64,000 nucleotides of DNA from Acetobacteraceae bacterium (lineage in GTDB: Bacteria; Pseudomonadota; Alphaproteobacteria; Acetobacterales; Acetobacteraceae): the NCBI GenBank assembly GCA_027487385.1, contig JAIYDS010000205.1, positions 17,986 through 81,985 of the forward strand. The letters run 5' to 3'. The notes under the pieces are model-generated. The model was not told where the DNA came from and searched no databases. It saw nothing but the letters and a program-made list of their open reading frames with translations. This document shows positions 48,468-56,589 of this stretch, one piece after another; within the stretch, counting starts at the first letter, position 1, and each line of letters opens with the position of its first letter. The translations under genes were made by a program, and so were the position numbers.

Positions 48468-50372
48468 ATGGATGGCAGCGTCGAAACCCGTCAGGCAGAA
48501 GCCGAGGCCCAGGCAGCCGGCGAGCTTCGCCTGACCCTGGAGCCCGCCACGCTGCGGGGCTGGGTGGCGCCCGACCCGGAGGACCCGGAGGCCCTGCCCG
48601 AAATCGCCCTGGACATCGCCGGGGCGGCAGGCTGCGTCATCACCGCCGAGCCGCATTGCGACGCCGCCGGGCGCTATCGGCTGACATGGCCACTGCCGGC
48701 CGGGCTGCGCGACGGGGTGGCGCGGACGGCGCGGGCCTTCCACATGATCTCCGGGCTGGAGCTGGCAGGCTCCCCCCTCACGCTCCTCGCCACGGGCGAG
48801 GCGGCGACGGCCATGGCGACGGAGCCCAGCGGCACCGGGCTGCGCTGGCCGGAGGGCCTGGCGGGGGAGCGTGCGGCAAGCCTGGTCTCCCCGCTCGCCG
48901 AGGGGCTCTATGCCGAGGCGGAGGCGCCGGCCCGGACGCTGCGCTTCGAATTGCTGGCCGAGCCGGAGGCCGGCGCCGAGCCGCGCCGGGGCCTCCGGCT
49001 GCTGGCCGATGCGGTGGCCGGCAGCGTGACCCTGCATGTCCGGCTCGGCGCACCCGTGGCCGAGACCATGGCGCATTGGCGGATCATCGCCTGGCTGCCG
49101 GAGGCGACAGAGAACCATCTGCGCGCCCGGCTCGACATCACGCTGGAACGGCGCGAGGGCGGCGCCTTCCACGAGATGCGCCGGCTGCGCCGCAGCACGC
49201 TGTTCCGCCGCCGCTCGGAGCATGCGGTGGAGTTCTGGCTCTCGGCCGAGGAGGCGGCGCTGCTGGCGGCCGAGGGCGTCTGGCTCGGCCTGCGCGCGCA
49301 TCGCGCCAAGGGCCTCTCCGCCTGGCTGCCTGAGCCTGGCCCCCTGCGCCTGCCGGATGCGCCCCTCTTCGAGGATGGCCGGCTGGACGGCGCCTTCGGC
49401 GATGCCGTGCAATTCGTGCGCGTGCATGGCGAGGCGCGGGCCGAGGCGCATCCCCTGCTGCCCGCGCTCTGGAAGGCGCCACCGCGCCTCAGCCAGCCGG
49501 CCCGGGCGGCCGGAGGTGCTCATCCCTTCACCCAGATCATCCTGCCGATCTACAACGGCCATGAGGAGGTGAAGCAATGCCTGCACGCGCTGCGCGCCGC
49601 CGCCACGGGCCCCATGCAGGTGGTGATGGTGGATGATGGCAGCCGCGACTTCACCGCCGAGATGCTGCGCGCCGAGGCGGCGGCCGACCCGCGCTTCATC
49701 CTGCACCGGCGCGACATCAACCGCGGCTACACCAAATCCATCAATGAGGGCGTGCTGCTGACCGGCGCCGATTGGGTCGTGGTGCTGAATTCCGACACGC
49801 TGCCCCCGCCCGGCTGGCTGGATCGGCTGCACGCCGCGGCCCGCGCCCGGCCGGGGACTGGCATGGTCGGCCCGCTTTCCAACGCCGCCACCTGGCAGAG
49901 CATCCCCGCCGCCAAGCGGCCGGATGGCAGCTGGTCCACCAATGACGTGATCGAGCCGCGCCACCTGCACCGCATCCAGGCCATCCTGGATCGCGTGTCG
50001 GAGCGCGCCTATCCGGAATTCCCGGTGCTGAACGGATTCTGCACCATGATCGCGCGGGAGGTCTTCCAGACCATCGGCCTCTATGACGAGGACGCCTTCC
50101 CGATGGGCTATGGCGAGGAGACCGATCTTTGTCTGCGCGCCCGCCGTGCCGGCTTCCGGCTGACGCTGGCCGATGACGGATTTGTCTATCACCACAAGAG
50201 CGTGAGTTTCGGCGGCGTGGCGCGCGCCCGGCTCTCCCGCGCCGGGGGCCTTGAGATGACCAACAAGCATGCCGGCGTGATCGTGCCGGCGCTGGAGCGG
50301 ATGATGCAGGATTGCGCGCCCCTGGGGCGGCTTCGCGCGCGGCTGACCAACCTCGCCGCGGAGCTGGATTAG
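48468..50372 (+). CDS. Large GT2 glycosyltransferase with N-terminal beta-rich region
   Basis: A 634-residue protein. Residues about 1-360 are beta-rich with no recognised domain (LTLEPATLRGWVAPDPEDPE, RLRRSTLFRRRSEHAVEFWL). The GT-A domain follows: FTQIILPIYNGHEEVKQCLH, VMVDDGSRDFTAEML, INRGYTKSINEGVLL, VVLNSDTLPPPGWL and YGEETDLCLRARRAGF. The overall plan matches the divergent GT2 at 45164. Met 48468 was chosen for the RBS-like AAAGGCGG upstream; Met 48423 is possible. One base separates it from the next gene. Confidence 0.82.
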   Translation: MDGSVETRQAEAEAQAAGELRLTLEPATLRGWVAPDPEDPEALPEIALDIAGAAGCVITAEPHCDAAGRYRLTWPLPAGLRDGVARTARAFHMISGLELAGSPLTLLATGEAATAMATEPSGTGLRWPEGLAGERAASLVSPLAEGLYAEAEAPARTLRFELLAEPEAGAEPRRGLRLLADAVAGSVTLHVRLGAPVAETMAHWRIIAWLPEATENHLRARLDITLERREGGAFHEMRRLRRSTLFRRRSEHAVEFWLSAEEAALLAAEGVWLGLRAHRAKGLSAWLPEPGPLRLPDAPLFEDGRLDGAFGDAVQFVRVHGEARAEAHPLLPALWKAPPRLSQPARAAGGAHPFTQIILPIYNGHEEVKQCLHALRAAATGPMQVVMVDDGSRDFTAEMLRAEAAADPRFILHRRDINRGYTKSINEGVLLTGADWVVVLNSDTLPPPGWLDRLHAAARARPGTGMVGPLSNAATWQSIPAAKRPDGSWSTNDVIEPRHLHRIQAILDRVSERAYPEFPVLNGFCTMIAREVFQTIGLYDEDAFPMGYGEETDLCLRARRAGFRLTLADDGFVYHHKSVSFGGVARARLSRAGGLEMTNKHAGVIVPALERMMQDCAPLGRLRARLTNLAAELD

Positions 50373-50373
50373 C

Positions 50374-51441
50374 ATGGCGCGTCTGTGTTTCGTGCTGCCG
50401 GTGGGCGGCGGCGGCGGCGGTGCGCATTCCGTGGTGCAGGAGGTGAACGCCATGCGCGACCTCGGCATCGAGGCGCAGGTTCTGGTGAACCGCCGCAATG
50501 TCGAGAGCTTCCTCGCCAGCTATGAGCGCTTCCCCTGGGTGACCGAGGGCGGCATGGCCGCCTTCGACGGCAGCAAGGACCTCGCGGGTCTGCTGGCCGG
50601 CGCGGAGGTCGTCGTCGCCACCACCAACACCTCGGCCTATTCCATCGCCGATGCGCTGCCGCAACTGCGGGGCCAGGGCACGCGCCCCGGCTATTACGTG
50701 CAGGATTACGAGCCGCTCTTCTACGCCGCCGGCAGCACGGAGCATGCCATGGCCGTGGCAAGCTACGGCGTGCTGCCCAGCTGCACCTATTTCGCCAAGA
50801 CGCGCTGGCTGGCCGGGATGGTCGAGGCGACGCATGGCCACCCGACGGCGCTGGTCATTCCCAGCATCGACCACAGCATCTACCGGCCCGCGCGGCGGAC
50901 CGAGGGGCAACGCCGTCTGGTCGCCGCCATGGTCCGGCCCTCCACCCCGCGCCGGGCGCCGCGCCGCACGCTGCGCATGCTGGCGCGCCTGGCCAGCGGG
51001 GAGTTCGGGCCGGTCGCGCTCACCGCCTTTGGCTGCACCGCCGAGGATCTGGCCGAGGCCGGGCTGGCCCTGCCCGAGGGCGTCACCCTGCTCGGGCGGC
51101 TGCGCCAGGTGGAGGTCGCGGAGCTGCTGCGCGCCACCGACGCCTTCCTCGACCTCTCGGACTACCAGGGCTTCGGGCGCACGGCGGCGGAGGCCATGGC
51201 CTGCGGCGCGGTGGTGCTGGCCCCCGCGCTGGGCGGGGCGGTGGATTTCATCACCGATGGGGTGAGCGGCTTCCTGGCCCCCACCACGGATGACGCGGCG
51301 GTGGCGGCCACCATCCGGCGCATGCTTTCTCTGTCTGAGGCGGAACTCCGGAGCATGCGGCTTGCGGCGCTGGAGGCCGTGGCAGGCTTCACCCCGGTGC
51401 GGGCGGCGATTTCCGAACTGCGGGCGCTCGGATTGGGCTGA
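50374..51441 (+). CDS. GT4-family glycosyltransferase
   Basis: A 355-residue GT-B enzyme. LCFVLPVGGGGGGAHSVVQE has an extended glycine-rich loop, GYYVQDYEPLFYAAG is characteristic of rhamnosyltransferase-like GT4 proteins (a YxQDYE motif), and the donor site is ALVLAP-like around DLSDYQGFGRTAAEAMACGA. It converges on the lytic transglycosylase gene. Acts with the preceding GT2 on an unidentified surface glycan. Confidence 0.85.
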   Translation: MARLCFVLPVGGGGGGAHSVVQEVNAMRDLGIEAQVLVNRRNVESFLASYERFPWVTEGGMAAFDGSKDLAGLLAGAEVVVATTNTSAYSIADALPQLRGQGTRPGYYVQDYEPLFYAAGSTEHAMAVASYGVLPSCTYFAKTRWLAGMVEATHGHPTALVIPSIDHSIYRPARRTEGQRRLVAAMVRPSTPRRAPRRTLRMLARLASGEFGPVALTAFGCTAEDLAEAGLALPEGVTLLGRLRQVEVAELLRATDAFLDLSDYQGFGRTAAEAMACGAVVLAPALGGAVDFITDGVSGFLAPTTDDAAVAATIRRMLSLSEAELRSMRLAALEAVAGFTPVRAAISELRALGLG

Positions 51442-51456
51442 GCGCCCCGCCCGGCG

Positions 51457-52818
51457 TCAGACCGAGCCGGGCGCCAGCGTGTTGCAGCCGCCACGCAGCC
51501 GCAGCCGGTCACAGGCCTGTTGCGCGTTGGACTGGCTGAGGCCGGTCACCCGCGCGCGGAACAGCGTGGCGCGGCCGACCTGGACGGGCGTGACCTGCGC
51601 CCTTCCACCAATGCTGCCCTGAGCGGCCTGGGCCGCCTGGCGCGCCTGCTCGGGCGAGGAGAAGGCGCCGACCTGAACGCCCCAGCCGCCGGCCGCCTGC
51701 GGCGCGACGGGGCGGAACCCGGCCGGCAGGGTGCTGGCCTGGGCGGTGCCGATCAGGCCAAAGCTGCGCGGCGGCGTGGGCTGCGCCGCCACCGGCGGGC
51801 GGCTGGCGACGAGTTGCGGCGCGGACGGGGCCGGCGGCGCCTGGCGGGCGGCGCTTTCGGCCAGGCGGGCGGCGCCCTCCGGCGTGGAACCATCGGGGAT
51901 CGGGTCCATCCGGGCCACGATGATGCGGCCATCGCCCATCACCTCGCCGGCCGGCGCGGCCCGGCTGGCGCTCTCGGCCAGGCGCGCGGCGCCCTCCGGC
52001 GTGGAACCATCGGGGATCGGATCCATCGCCACGACGCTGCCACGGCCCAGCGAGGAGACGGGGGCGGGCGCGGCGGCGGCCATGCGGACCGGCGCGGCAC
52101 TCGGCTCGGCCGGCGGGAGGGCGGCGAATTGGGCGTTCTGCTCGCGGATCGCGCGCTGCTCGGCCAGGGCGGTGCGCGTGGCGGCATCCATCCGGCGCGG
52201 GCCCTGCGGCACGTTCAGCGGGATTTCGCCGGCGGCATAGATCTCGGCCGGGGCGCGGCGCACCGGGCTGCTGGTGATGATGCGGGGACCGACCCGGGCG
52301 ACATAGTTGCGCGTCTCCGCCGGCAGGCCCTGGTTGTTGTAGAGGTAGTTCTCCAGACGGCGCGGCCCCGCATTATAGGCGGCGAGGAAGGCGGGCGAGC
52401 CATAGAGCTCATACATTTGCCGGATATAGGCGGTGCCGGCCATCAGATTGTCATAGGGGTGGTAGGGGTCGTCGCCCAGATCGTGGCGGCGCTGCAATTC
52501 GCGGTAGGTGCCGGGCATCACCTGCATCAGCCCCATGGCGCCGACCGGTGAGGTGGCGCCGGCGCGGCCGCCGGATTCCTGGCGCATCACCTCGCGGATC
52601 CAGCGCTCGGGCACGTCGAAACGGCGCGAGGCCTCGCGGATCCAGGGGCCCCAGGGGTCGCTCGGCGGGCCGGGCGGATCATAACTGCCGCGCGTCACGC
52701 CGGCCGAGCGCGTCGGCGCGCTCGGGCCCTGGGCGCAGGCGGCCAGCAGGCACAGCACCGTCATCGCGGCCAAGGGCCGGGCCAAACGCCGCATTCGGCC
52801 GGAACTCAAACGGGCCAT
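51457..52818 (-). CDS. Lytic transglycosylase lipoprotein with C-terminal SPOR domain
   Basis: A 453-residue cell-wall enzyme. Met 52818 gives a signal peptide ending in lipobox LLAAC (near residue 28). The SLT domain (about 60-195) carries the catalytic Glu in IREVMRQESGG, GLMQVMPGTYREL, NLMAGTAYIRQMYELYGS and LAAYNAGPRRLENYL. Two copies of a MDPIPDGSTPEGAARLAES unit lie in the low-complexity linker (about 265-330). The SPOR domain (about 375-450; GWGVQVGAFSSPEQARQAAQ) binds denuded septal glycan strands, suggesting work at cell division, like RlpA/MltD-type proteins. Confidence 0.88.
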   Translation of the reverse strand: MARLSSGRMRRLARPLAAMTVLCLLAACAQGPSAPTRSAGVTRGSYDPPGPPSDPWGPWIREASRRFDVPERWIREVMRQESGGRAGATSPVGAMGLMQVMPGTYRELQRRHDLGDDPYHPYDNLMAGTAYIRQMYELYGSPAFLAAYNAGPRRLENYLYNNQGLPAETRNYVARVGPRIITSSPVRRAPAEIYAAGEIPLNVPQGPRRMDAATRTALAEQRAIREQNAQFAALPPAEPSAAPVRMAAAAPAPVSSLGRGSVVAMDPIPDGSTPEGAARLAESASRAAPAGEVMGDGRIIVARMDPIPDGSTPEGAARLAESAARQAPPAPSAPQLVASRPPVAAQPTPPRSFGLIGTAQASTLPAGFRPVAPQAAGGWGVQVGAFSSPEQARQAAQAAQGSIGGRAQVTPVQVGRATLFRARVTGLSQSNAQQACDRLRLRGGCNTLAPGSV

Positions 52819-53030
52819 GGTGAAAAACTCCCCCTCATCCTCGCCGGGCAAAAAGACGCTCCGCACCACCCCCATGGCGCGGCACGCAGCGGCGAAGGCT
52901 CCCCGGACCGTCAGGCGGCCCCAGGCTTGGGGGAGTCATAACGCCTCGCCAGCGTTCTAATCAAGCAAAGACGTCAGCACTGTGGCGGGCCGCGATGGGC
53001 AAACCGGCCGGCCCTGCGTAACATGGGCGG

Positions 53031-53414
53031 ATGCGACCTTTGCGACTCACCCCTTATCCCTTGCTCGCCCTGCTGCTCGCGGGATGCGGCGGCGCGACGA
53101 CGGAGCCGGCGGAAATCCCGGCGCTGGCGGCCGAACCCACGCTGGAGAGCGGCTTCATCCTGGGCGTGCGGCCGCTGGCCCCCGCCCCCGGCAGCGCGGC
53201 GCAGCTGCGCCTGGTCTCGCAGGTGGTGGGCGCCGCGCGGGGTGCGGGCACGCCGGAAGCGCCAGGCGCGGTGGAGGTGACCATCCGGCTGGAGCGCGGC
53301 GGCCGGGATATCGCGCTGATCGAGCCCGCCGGCGCCTGGATGCGCCCCGGGCAAAGGGTGCGCTTCACGCCGGGCGCCCGGCCCGCCTTGGCCCAGATGG
53401 CCAGCGGCGCCTAA
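53031..53414 (+). CDS. Small lipoprotein, function unknown
   Basis: A 127-residue protein. MRPLRLTPYPLLALLLAGC is a lipoprotein signal with lipobox LAGC. The mature part has a strand-rich region (GFILGVRPLAPAPGSAAQLR, VEVTIRLERGGRDIALIEP, MRPGQRVRFTPG) that may form a small beta barrel. I do not recognise the family. Its stop overlaps the stop of the convergent hydrolase gene by four bases. Confidence 0.7.
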   Translation: MRPLRLTPYPLLALLLAGCGGATTEPAEIPALAAEPTLESGFILGVRPLAPAPGSAAQLRLVSQVVGAARGAGTPEAPGAVEVTIRLERGGRDIALIEPAGAWMRPGQRVRFTPGARPALAQMASGA

Positions 53415-54346
53415 CCGCCACCCGCCAGGAATTCGCGCAGCGCCCGCACCACTTCGGCGGGCGCTTCCTCCATCGGCACATGGCCGATGGCGGGAAGCTG
53501 AACCAGCCGGGCATCCGGCAGGGCGCGCTGGTAATCCTGGGCATTGCTGAGCGGCACCATGCGGTCCTGCTCGCCCCAGAGCAGCAGCACGGGCAGGGTG
53601 ATCCGCGCCAGAAGCGGCTCGGGCGGGCGCAGGATGTGCTGGCCCATGCGGTCCAGGATCGCCTGGCGCACGCCCGGCGCCAGCATCATGTCCCGATAGC
53701 GCTGGAACAGCGGCTCGGTCAGGCTGGCGGGGTCCGCATAGGCGGGGGTCAGGCCCGGGCGCAGCAGCGCATCGGGCAGGGTATAGGGCAGCGCGCGCAT
53801 CAGCAGGGGCACGCGGGGCGGCCGGTCATAGCCGATCCCTGGGCTCGCGAAGCCATCGGGCGCCATCAGCACCAGGCGCGTCACACGCTCGGGATGGGCG
53901 GCGGCGAAGCGCCAGGCGATGCGCCCGCCCATGGAGGAGCCGACCAGCGCCACACGCTCCAGCCCGAGGCGCTGCATCAGCGCGAGAAGGATGATGTTCG
54001 CCCGCTCATCCGTGTAGTCGCCCGAGGGGTCGGGGCCGGTCAGTCCGAAGCCGGGCAGGTCGATCCGGATGATGCGGAAGCCTGGCTCCAGCCCCTGGGC
54101 CACCTCCTCCCAGGTGTGCAGCGAGGAGCCGAAGCCATGCAGGAAGAGCACGGGCGGGGCGGCGCGCGGGCCGGTGTCCCGCAGATGCAGGCGCAGACCC
54201 TCGACCTCGAGGAATTGCGAGGGGGGCGCGGCATGCCGCGCCTCCAGCGCCGCGCGCGGCTGGTCGGGCGTGTAGAGCCACCAGAGGGCCGGGATGAGCA
54301 GGAGCGGGAGGGCGGCGAGGAAGTAGATCATGATGCGGCGGAACAT
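53411..54346 (-). CDS. Membrane-anchored alpha/beta hydrolase
   Basis: A 311-residue hydrolase. MFRRIMIYFLAALPLLLIPA then LWWLY is an N-terminal membrane anchor. The catalytic fold has VLFLHGFGSSLHTWEEVA, the nucleophile elbow ALVGSSMGGRIAWRF (Ser), VLLLWGEQDRMVPL with the acidic residue, and LPAIGHVPMEEAP with the His. Substrate unknown; esterase or peptidase-like roles are possible. Upstream lies a long non-coding region with palindromes. Confidence 0.87.
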   Translation of the reverse strand: MFRRIMIYFLAALPLLLIPALWWLYTPDQPRAALEARHAAPPSQFLEVEGLRLHLRDTGPRAAPPVLFLHGFGSSLHTWEEVAQGLEPGFRIIRIDLPGFGLTGPDPSGDYTDERANIILLALMQRLGLERVALVGSSMGGRIAWRFAAAHPERVTRLVLMAPDGFASPGIGYDRPPRVPLLMRALPYTLPDALLRPGLTPAYADPASLTEPLFQRYRDMMLAPGVRQAILDRMGQHILRPPEPLLARITLPVLLLWGEQDRMVPLSNAQDYQRALPDARLVQLPAIGHVPMEEAPAEVVRALREFLAGGG

Positions 54347-54484
54347 GGGGGGAGAAGCCAGGATTGGGGGAGGTTTGTCCAGGTGAGGCGGGGCTCCCTC
54401 CGGGCCATCTCGGCGGCTGCCGCGTGGTTTCCGCCAGGCTGTGCCTGCCGGACCGGCTCGCGGCGAAGCCGGCCCATCCCAAAG

Positions 54485-54521
54485 CTTGACAAATAGGGCA
54501 TTTTTTCCTATTTCTGTCAAG
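54485..54521. repeat. Interrupted palindrome with TTGACA ends
   Basis: CTTGACAAATAGG (54485-54497) and CCTATT-TC-TGTCAAG (54507-54521) are inverted copies, 13 pairs with a two-base bulge, around a T-rich 9-base loop. It could be an operator or a hairpin terminator for the opposite strand. Confidence 0.5.
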
Positions 54522-54652
54522 GCTGTTTGACACTCGCATCCGTCCGCCCACCCCGCCGCCAAGAAGCGGGTATTTGTCCGAAAACAGCATCCGCTCACCG
54601 GCGCCGCAGCTTTCCCGCCGCTTCCGCCGCGCCAGCCCCCACGAACGAAGGT

Positions 54653-54704
54653 CCAGGAAACACGTTTCCTGGTGGGGGAGCGCGAGGGGGCCAAGCCCCC
54701 TCGC
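54653..54704. repeat. Double hairpin element
   Basis: CCAGGAAA-CACG-TTTCCTGG (54653-54672) and GCGAGGGGGC-CAA-GCCCCCTCGC (54682-54704) are perfect stems of 8 and 10 pairs. The layout, an AT-containing stem followed by a GAGGGG stem, resembles that at 45068-45156. Confidence 0.5.
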
Positions 54705-54863
54705 CCTAAGCCGCCCCCAAAAGCCCCCCCTTTCATCACGCCGGCCTAAATCTGCCCACCCGCGCGGCAATGTTATCCCCGAGATGCCGATCCGCCCAAA
54801 ATCCAGGCTTCACCCCTCCCCTGCCCCACCCGCAAGCTCCCACCACCCAACCGGAGCCTGCCC

Positions 54864-56471
54864 ATGACCCCCACACGCCGCGCCCTTCTCGCCGCGCCTC
54901 TCGCCGCGACCCTGCCCTGGGATGTCACCCAGGCGCAGACTCAGACCGGCACCTTGCGCGTCGGCATGACGGCCTCGGCCGTGCCGCTCTCCAATGGCGT
55001 GCCGGACCAGGGGGCCGAGGGCCATCGCTTCATGGGGATCACCCTCTATGACCAGCTGGCCATGTGGGACCTCAGCAAGTCCGACGTGCCGGTGACCATC
55101 CGCCCGGGCCTGGCCACCGCCTGGCGCAATGACCCGGCCGACCCCAAGCGCTGGATCATCACCCTGCGCGAGGGCGTTCGCTTCCATGACGGCAAGGTGA
55201 TGACGGCCGATGACGTCGTCTTCTCCTATGACCGCGCCTTCAAGGCCGATGCCCCGCATTTCGATCCCCGCGCCGCGGCCCAGGCGCGCATCCGCATGCC
55301 CACCATCGCCTCCTGGCGCGCCGAGGGCCCGCTCACCTTCATCCTGGAAACCCGCACGCCGGACAGCCTGGTGCCCTTCGGCCTCACCTGGGTCGGCATC
55401 ACGCATCAGGGCGCCTGGGAGGCCGCGGGCCGCGACTGGGACCGCTTCCTGGACCGCGCGGTCGGCACCGGCCCCTATCGCCTGGAGACCTTCGCCGTCC
55501 GTGAGCGCTGCGTGATGCTGCGCAACGCCAATTATTGGGACGCTTCGCGCATCCCCCGGCATGAGCGCCTGGTCCTGCTGCCCCTGCCCGAGGCGAATAC
55601 CCGCGTGGCGGCACTCCGCTCCAACCAGGTGGATTTCATCGAGGCCCCGCCGCCCGATGCCATTCCCGCGCTGCGCGGCGCCGGCATGACCATCGTCGCC
55701 AACACCTACCCGCACAATTGGACCTGGCACCTGAACATGTCCGAGGGCTCGCCCTGGCGGGACATCCGCGTCCGCAAGGCCGCGAACCTCGCGATTGACC
55801 GCGCCGGCATGCGCTCCATGCTGGGCGACATGATGGTGCCCGGCGCCGGCCTGCTGCCGCCCGGCCATCCCTGGCACGGCACCCCGCGCGAGCCGATCCG
55901 CACCGATGTCGCCGCCGCGCGTCGCCTGATGACGGAGGCCGGCTTCTCGCGCCAGAACCCGATCCGCACCCGTGTGGGCATCTCGCCCTCGGGCTCTGGC
56001 CAGATGCAGCCGCTCCCGATGAACGAGGCCGTGCAGCAGAACCTGCGCGACATCGGCATCGAGGTGACCTTCGAGGTGCTGGAATGGAACGCGCTGCTCG
56101 GCATCTGGCGCGATGGCGCGCGCGCGCCCTCCAACCGCGGCATCAGCGCCATCAACATCAGCTATGCGGCGCTCGATCCCTTCACCGCGCTGGTGCGCTT
56201 CCTGAAGAGCGACCTGGTGCCGCCCGCCGCCAACAACTGGGGCTATTTCAGCGACCCCTGGTATGACGACATCATCAACCGCGTCTACAACGAGTTCGAC
56301 CCCACGCGGCAGGCCGCGCTGCTCTCCGAGCTGCATGCCCGCGTGGTGGATGACGCGCTCTTCCTCTTCGTCGCGCATGACCTGAACCCGCGGGCGATGA
56401 GCCGGCGCGTGCAGGGCTTCGTCCAGGCGCAGAGCTGGTTCCAGGACCTGACGCCGATCCGCATCGGCTGA
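54864..56471 (+). CDS. ABC transporter substrate-binding protein (peptide/opine family 5)
   Basis: A 535-residue periplasmic solute receptor. A twin-arginine-like or Sec signal (MTPTRRALLAAPLAATLPWD, cut near TQAQ) is followed by the SBP_bac_5 core: GVRFHDGKVMTADDVVFSYD is the family signature, then TGPYRLETFAVRERCVMLRN, PWRDIRVRKAANLAIDR and GAGLLPPGHPWHG. Ligands of the family are peptides, nickel or opines; here unknown. No permease or ATPase gene is adjacent; it stands alone before the pim-like operon and ends in a strong terminator hairpin. Confidence 0.9.
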   Translation: MTPTRRALLAAPLAATLPWDVTQAQTQTGTLRVGMTASAVPLSNGVPDQGAEGHRFMGITLYDQLAMWDLSKSDVPVTIRPGLATAWRNDPADPKRWIITLREGVRFHDGKVMTADDVVFSYDRAFKADAPHFDPRAAAQARIRMPTIASWRAEGPLTFILETRTPDSLVPFGLTWVGITHQGAWEAAGRDWDRFLDRAVGTGPYRLETFAVRERCVMLRNANYWDASRIPRHERLVLLPLPEANTRVAALRSNQVDFIEAPPPDAIPALRGAGMTIVANTYPHNWTWHLNMSEGSPWRDIRVRKAANLAIDRAGMRSMLGDMMVPGAGLLPPGHPWHGTPREPIRTDVAAARRLMTEAGFSRQNPIRTRVGISPSGSGQMQPLPMNEAVQQNLRDIGIEVTFEVLEWNALLGIWRDGARAPSNRGISAINISYAALDPFTALVRFLKSDLVPPAANNWGYFSDPWYDDIINRVYNEFDPTRQAALLSELHARVVDDALFLFVAHDLNPRAMSRRVQGFVQAQSWFQDLTPIRIG

Positions 56472-56477
56472 TCCATC

Positions 56478-56507
56478 AGGGCCGGCGGGTGCCATCCCGC
56501 CGGCCCT
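56478..56507 (+). terminator. Strong hairpin terminator
   Basis: AGGGCCGGCGGG (56478-56489) and CCCGCCGGCCCT (56496-56507) form a perfect 12-pair stem with loop TGCCAT, six bases past the stop of the substrate-binding protein. Confidence 0.7.
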
Positions 56508-56589
56508 GACATGCGCCCGGCCCCGTTGACAGCCACGCGGCCCCGGCCGGACACTCCCCGCGACAAGAAAGATCGGGGAACCAGAGTCC

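Larger units (their letters stand above)
54347..54863. promoter_or_regulatory. Long intergenic region with palindromes
   Basis: About 500 non-coding bases between the divergent hydrolase and the ABC substrate-binding protein. It contains the large interrupted palindrome at 54485-54521 and the double hairpin at 54653-54704. An extra TTGACA (54526-54531) could be a -35 box, but no matching -10 is clear. I see no gene in it. Confidence 0.4.
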
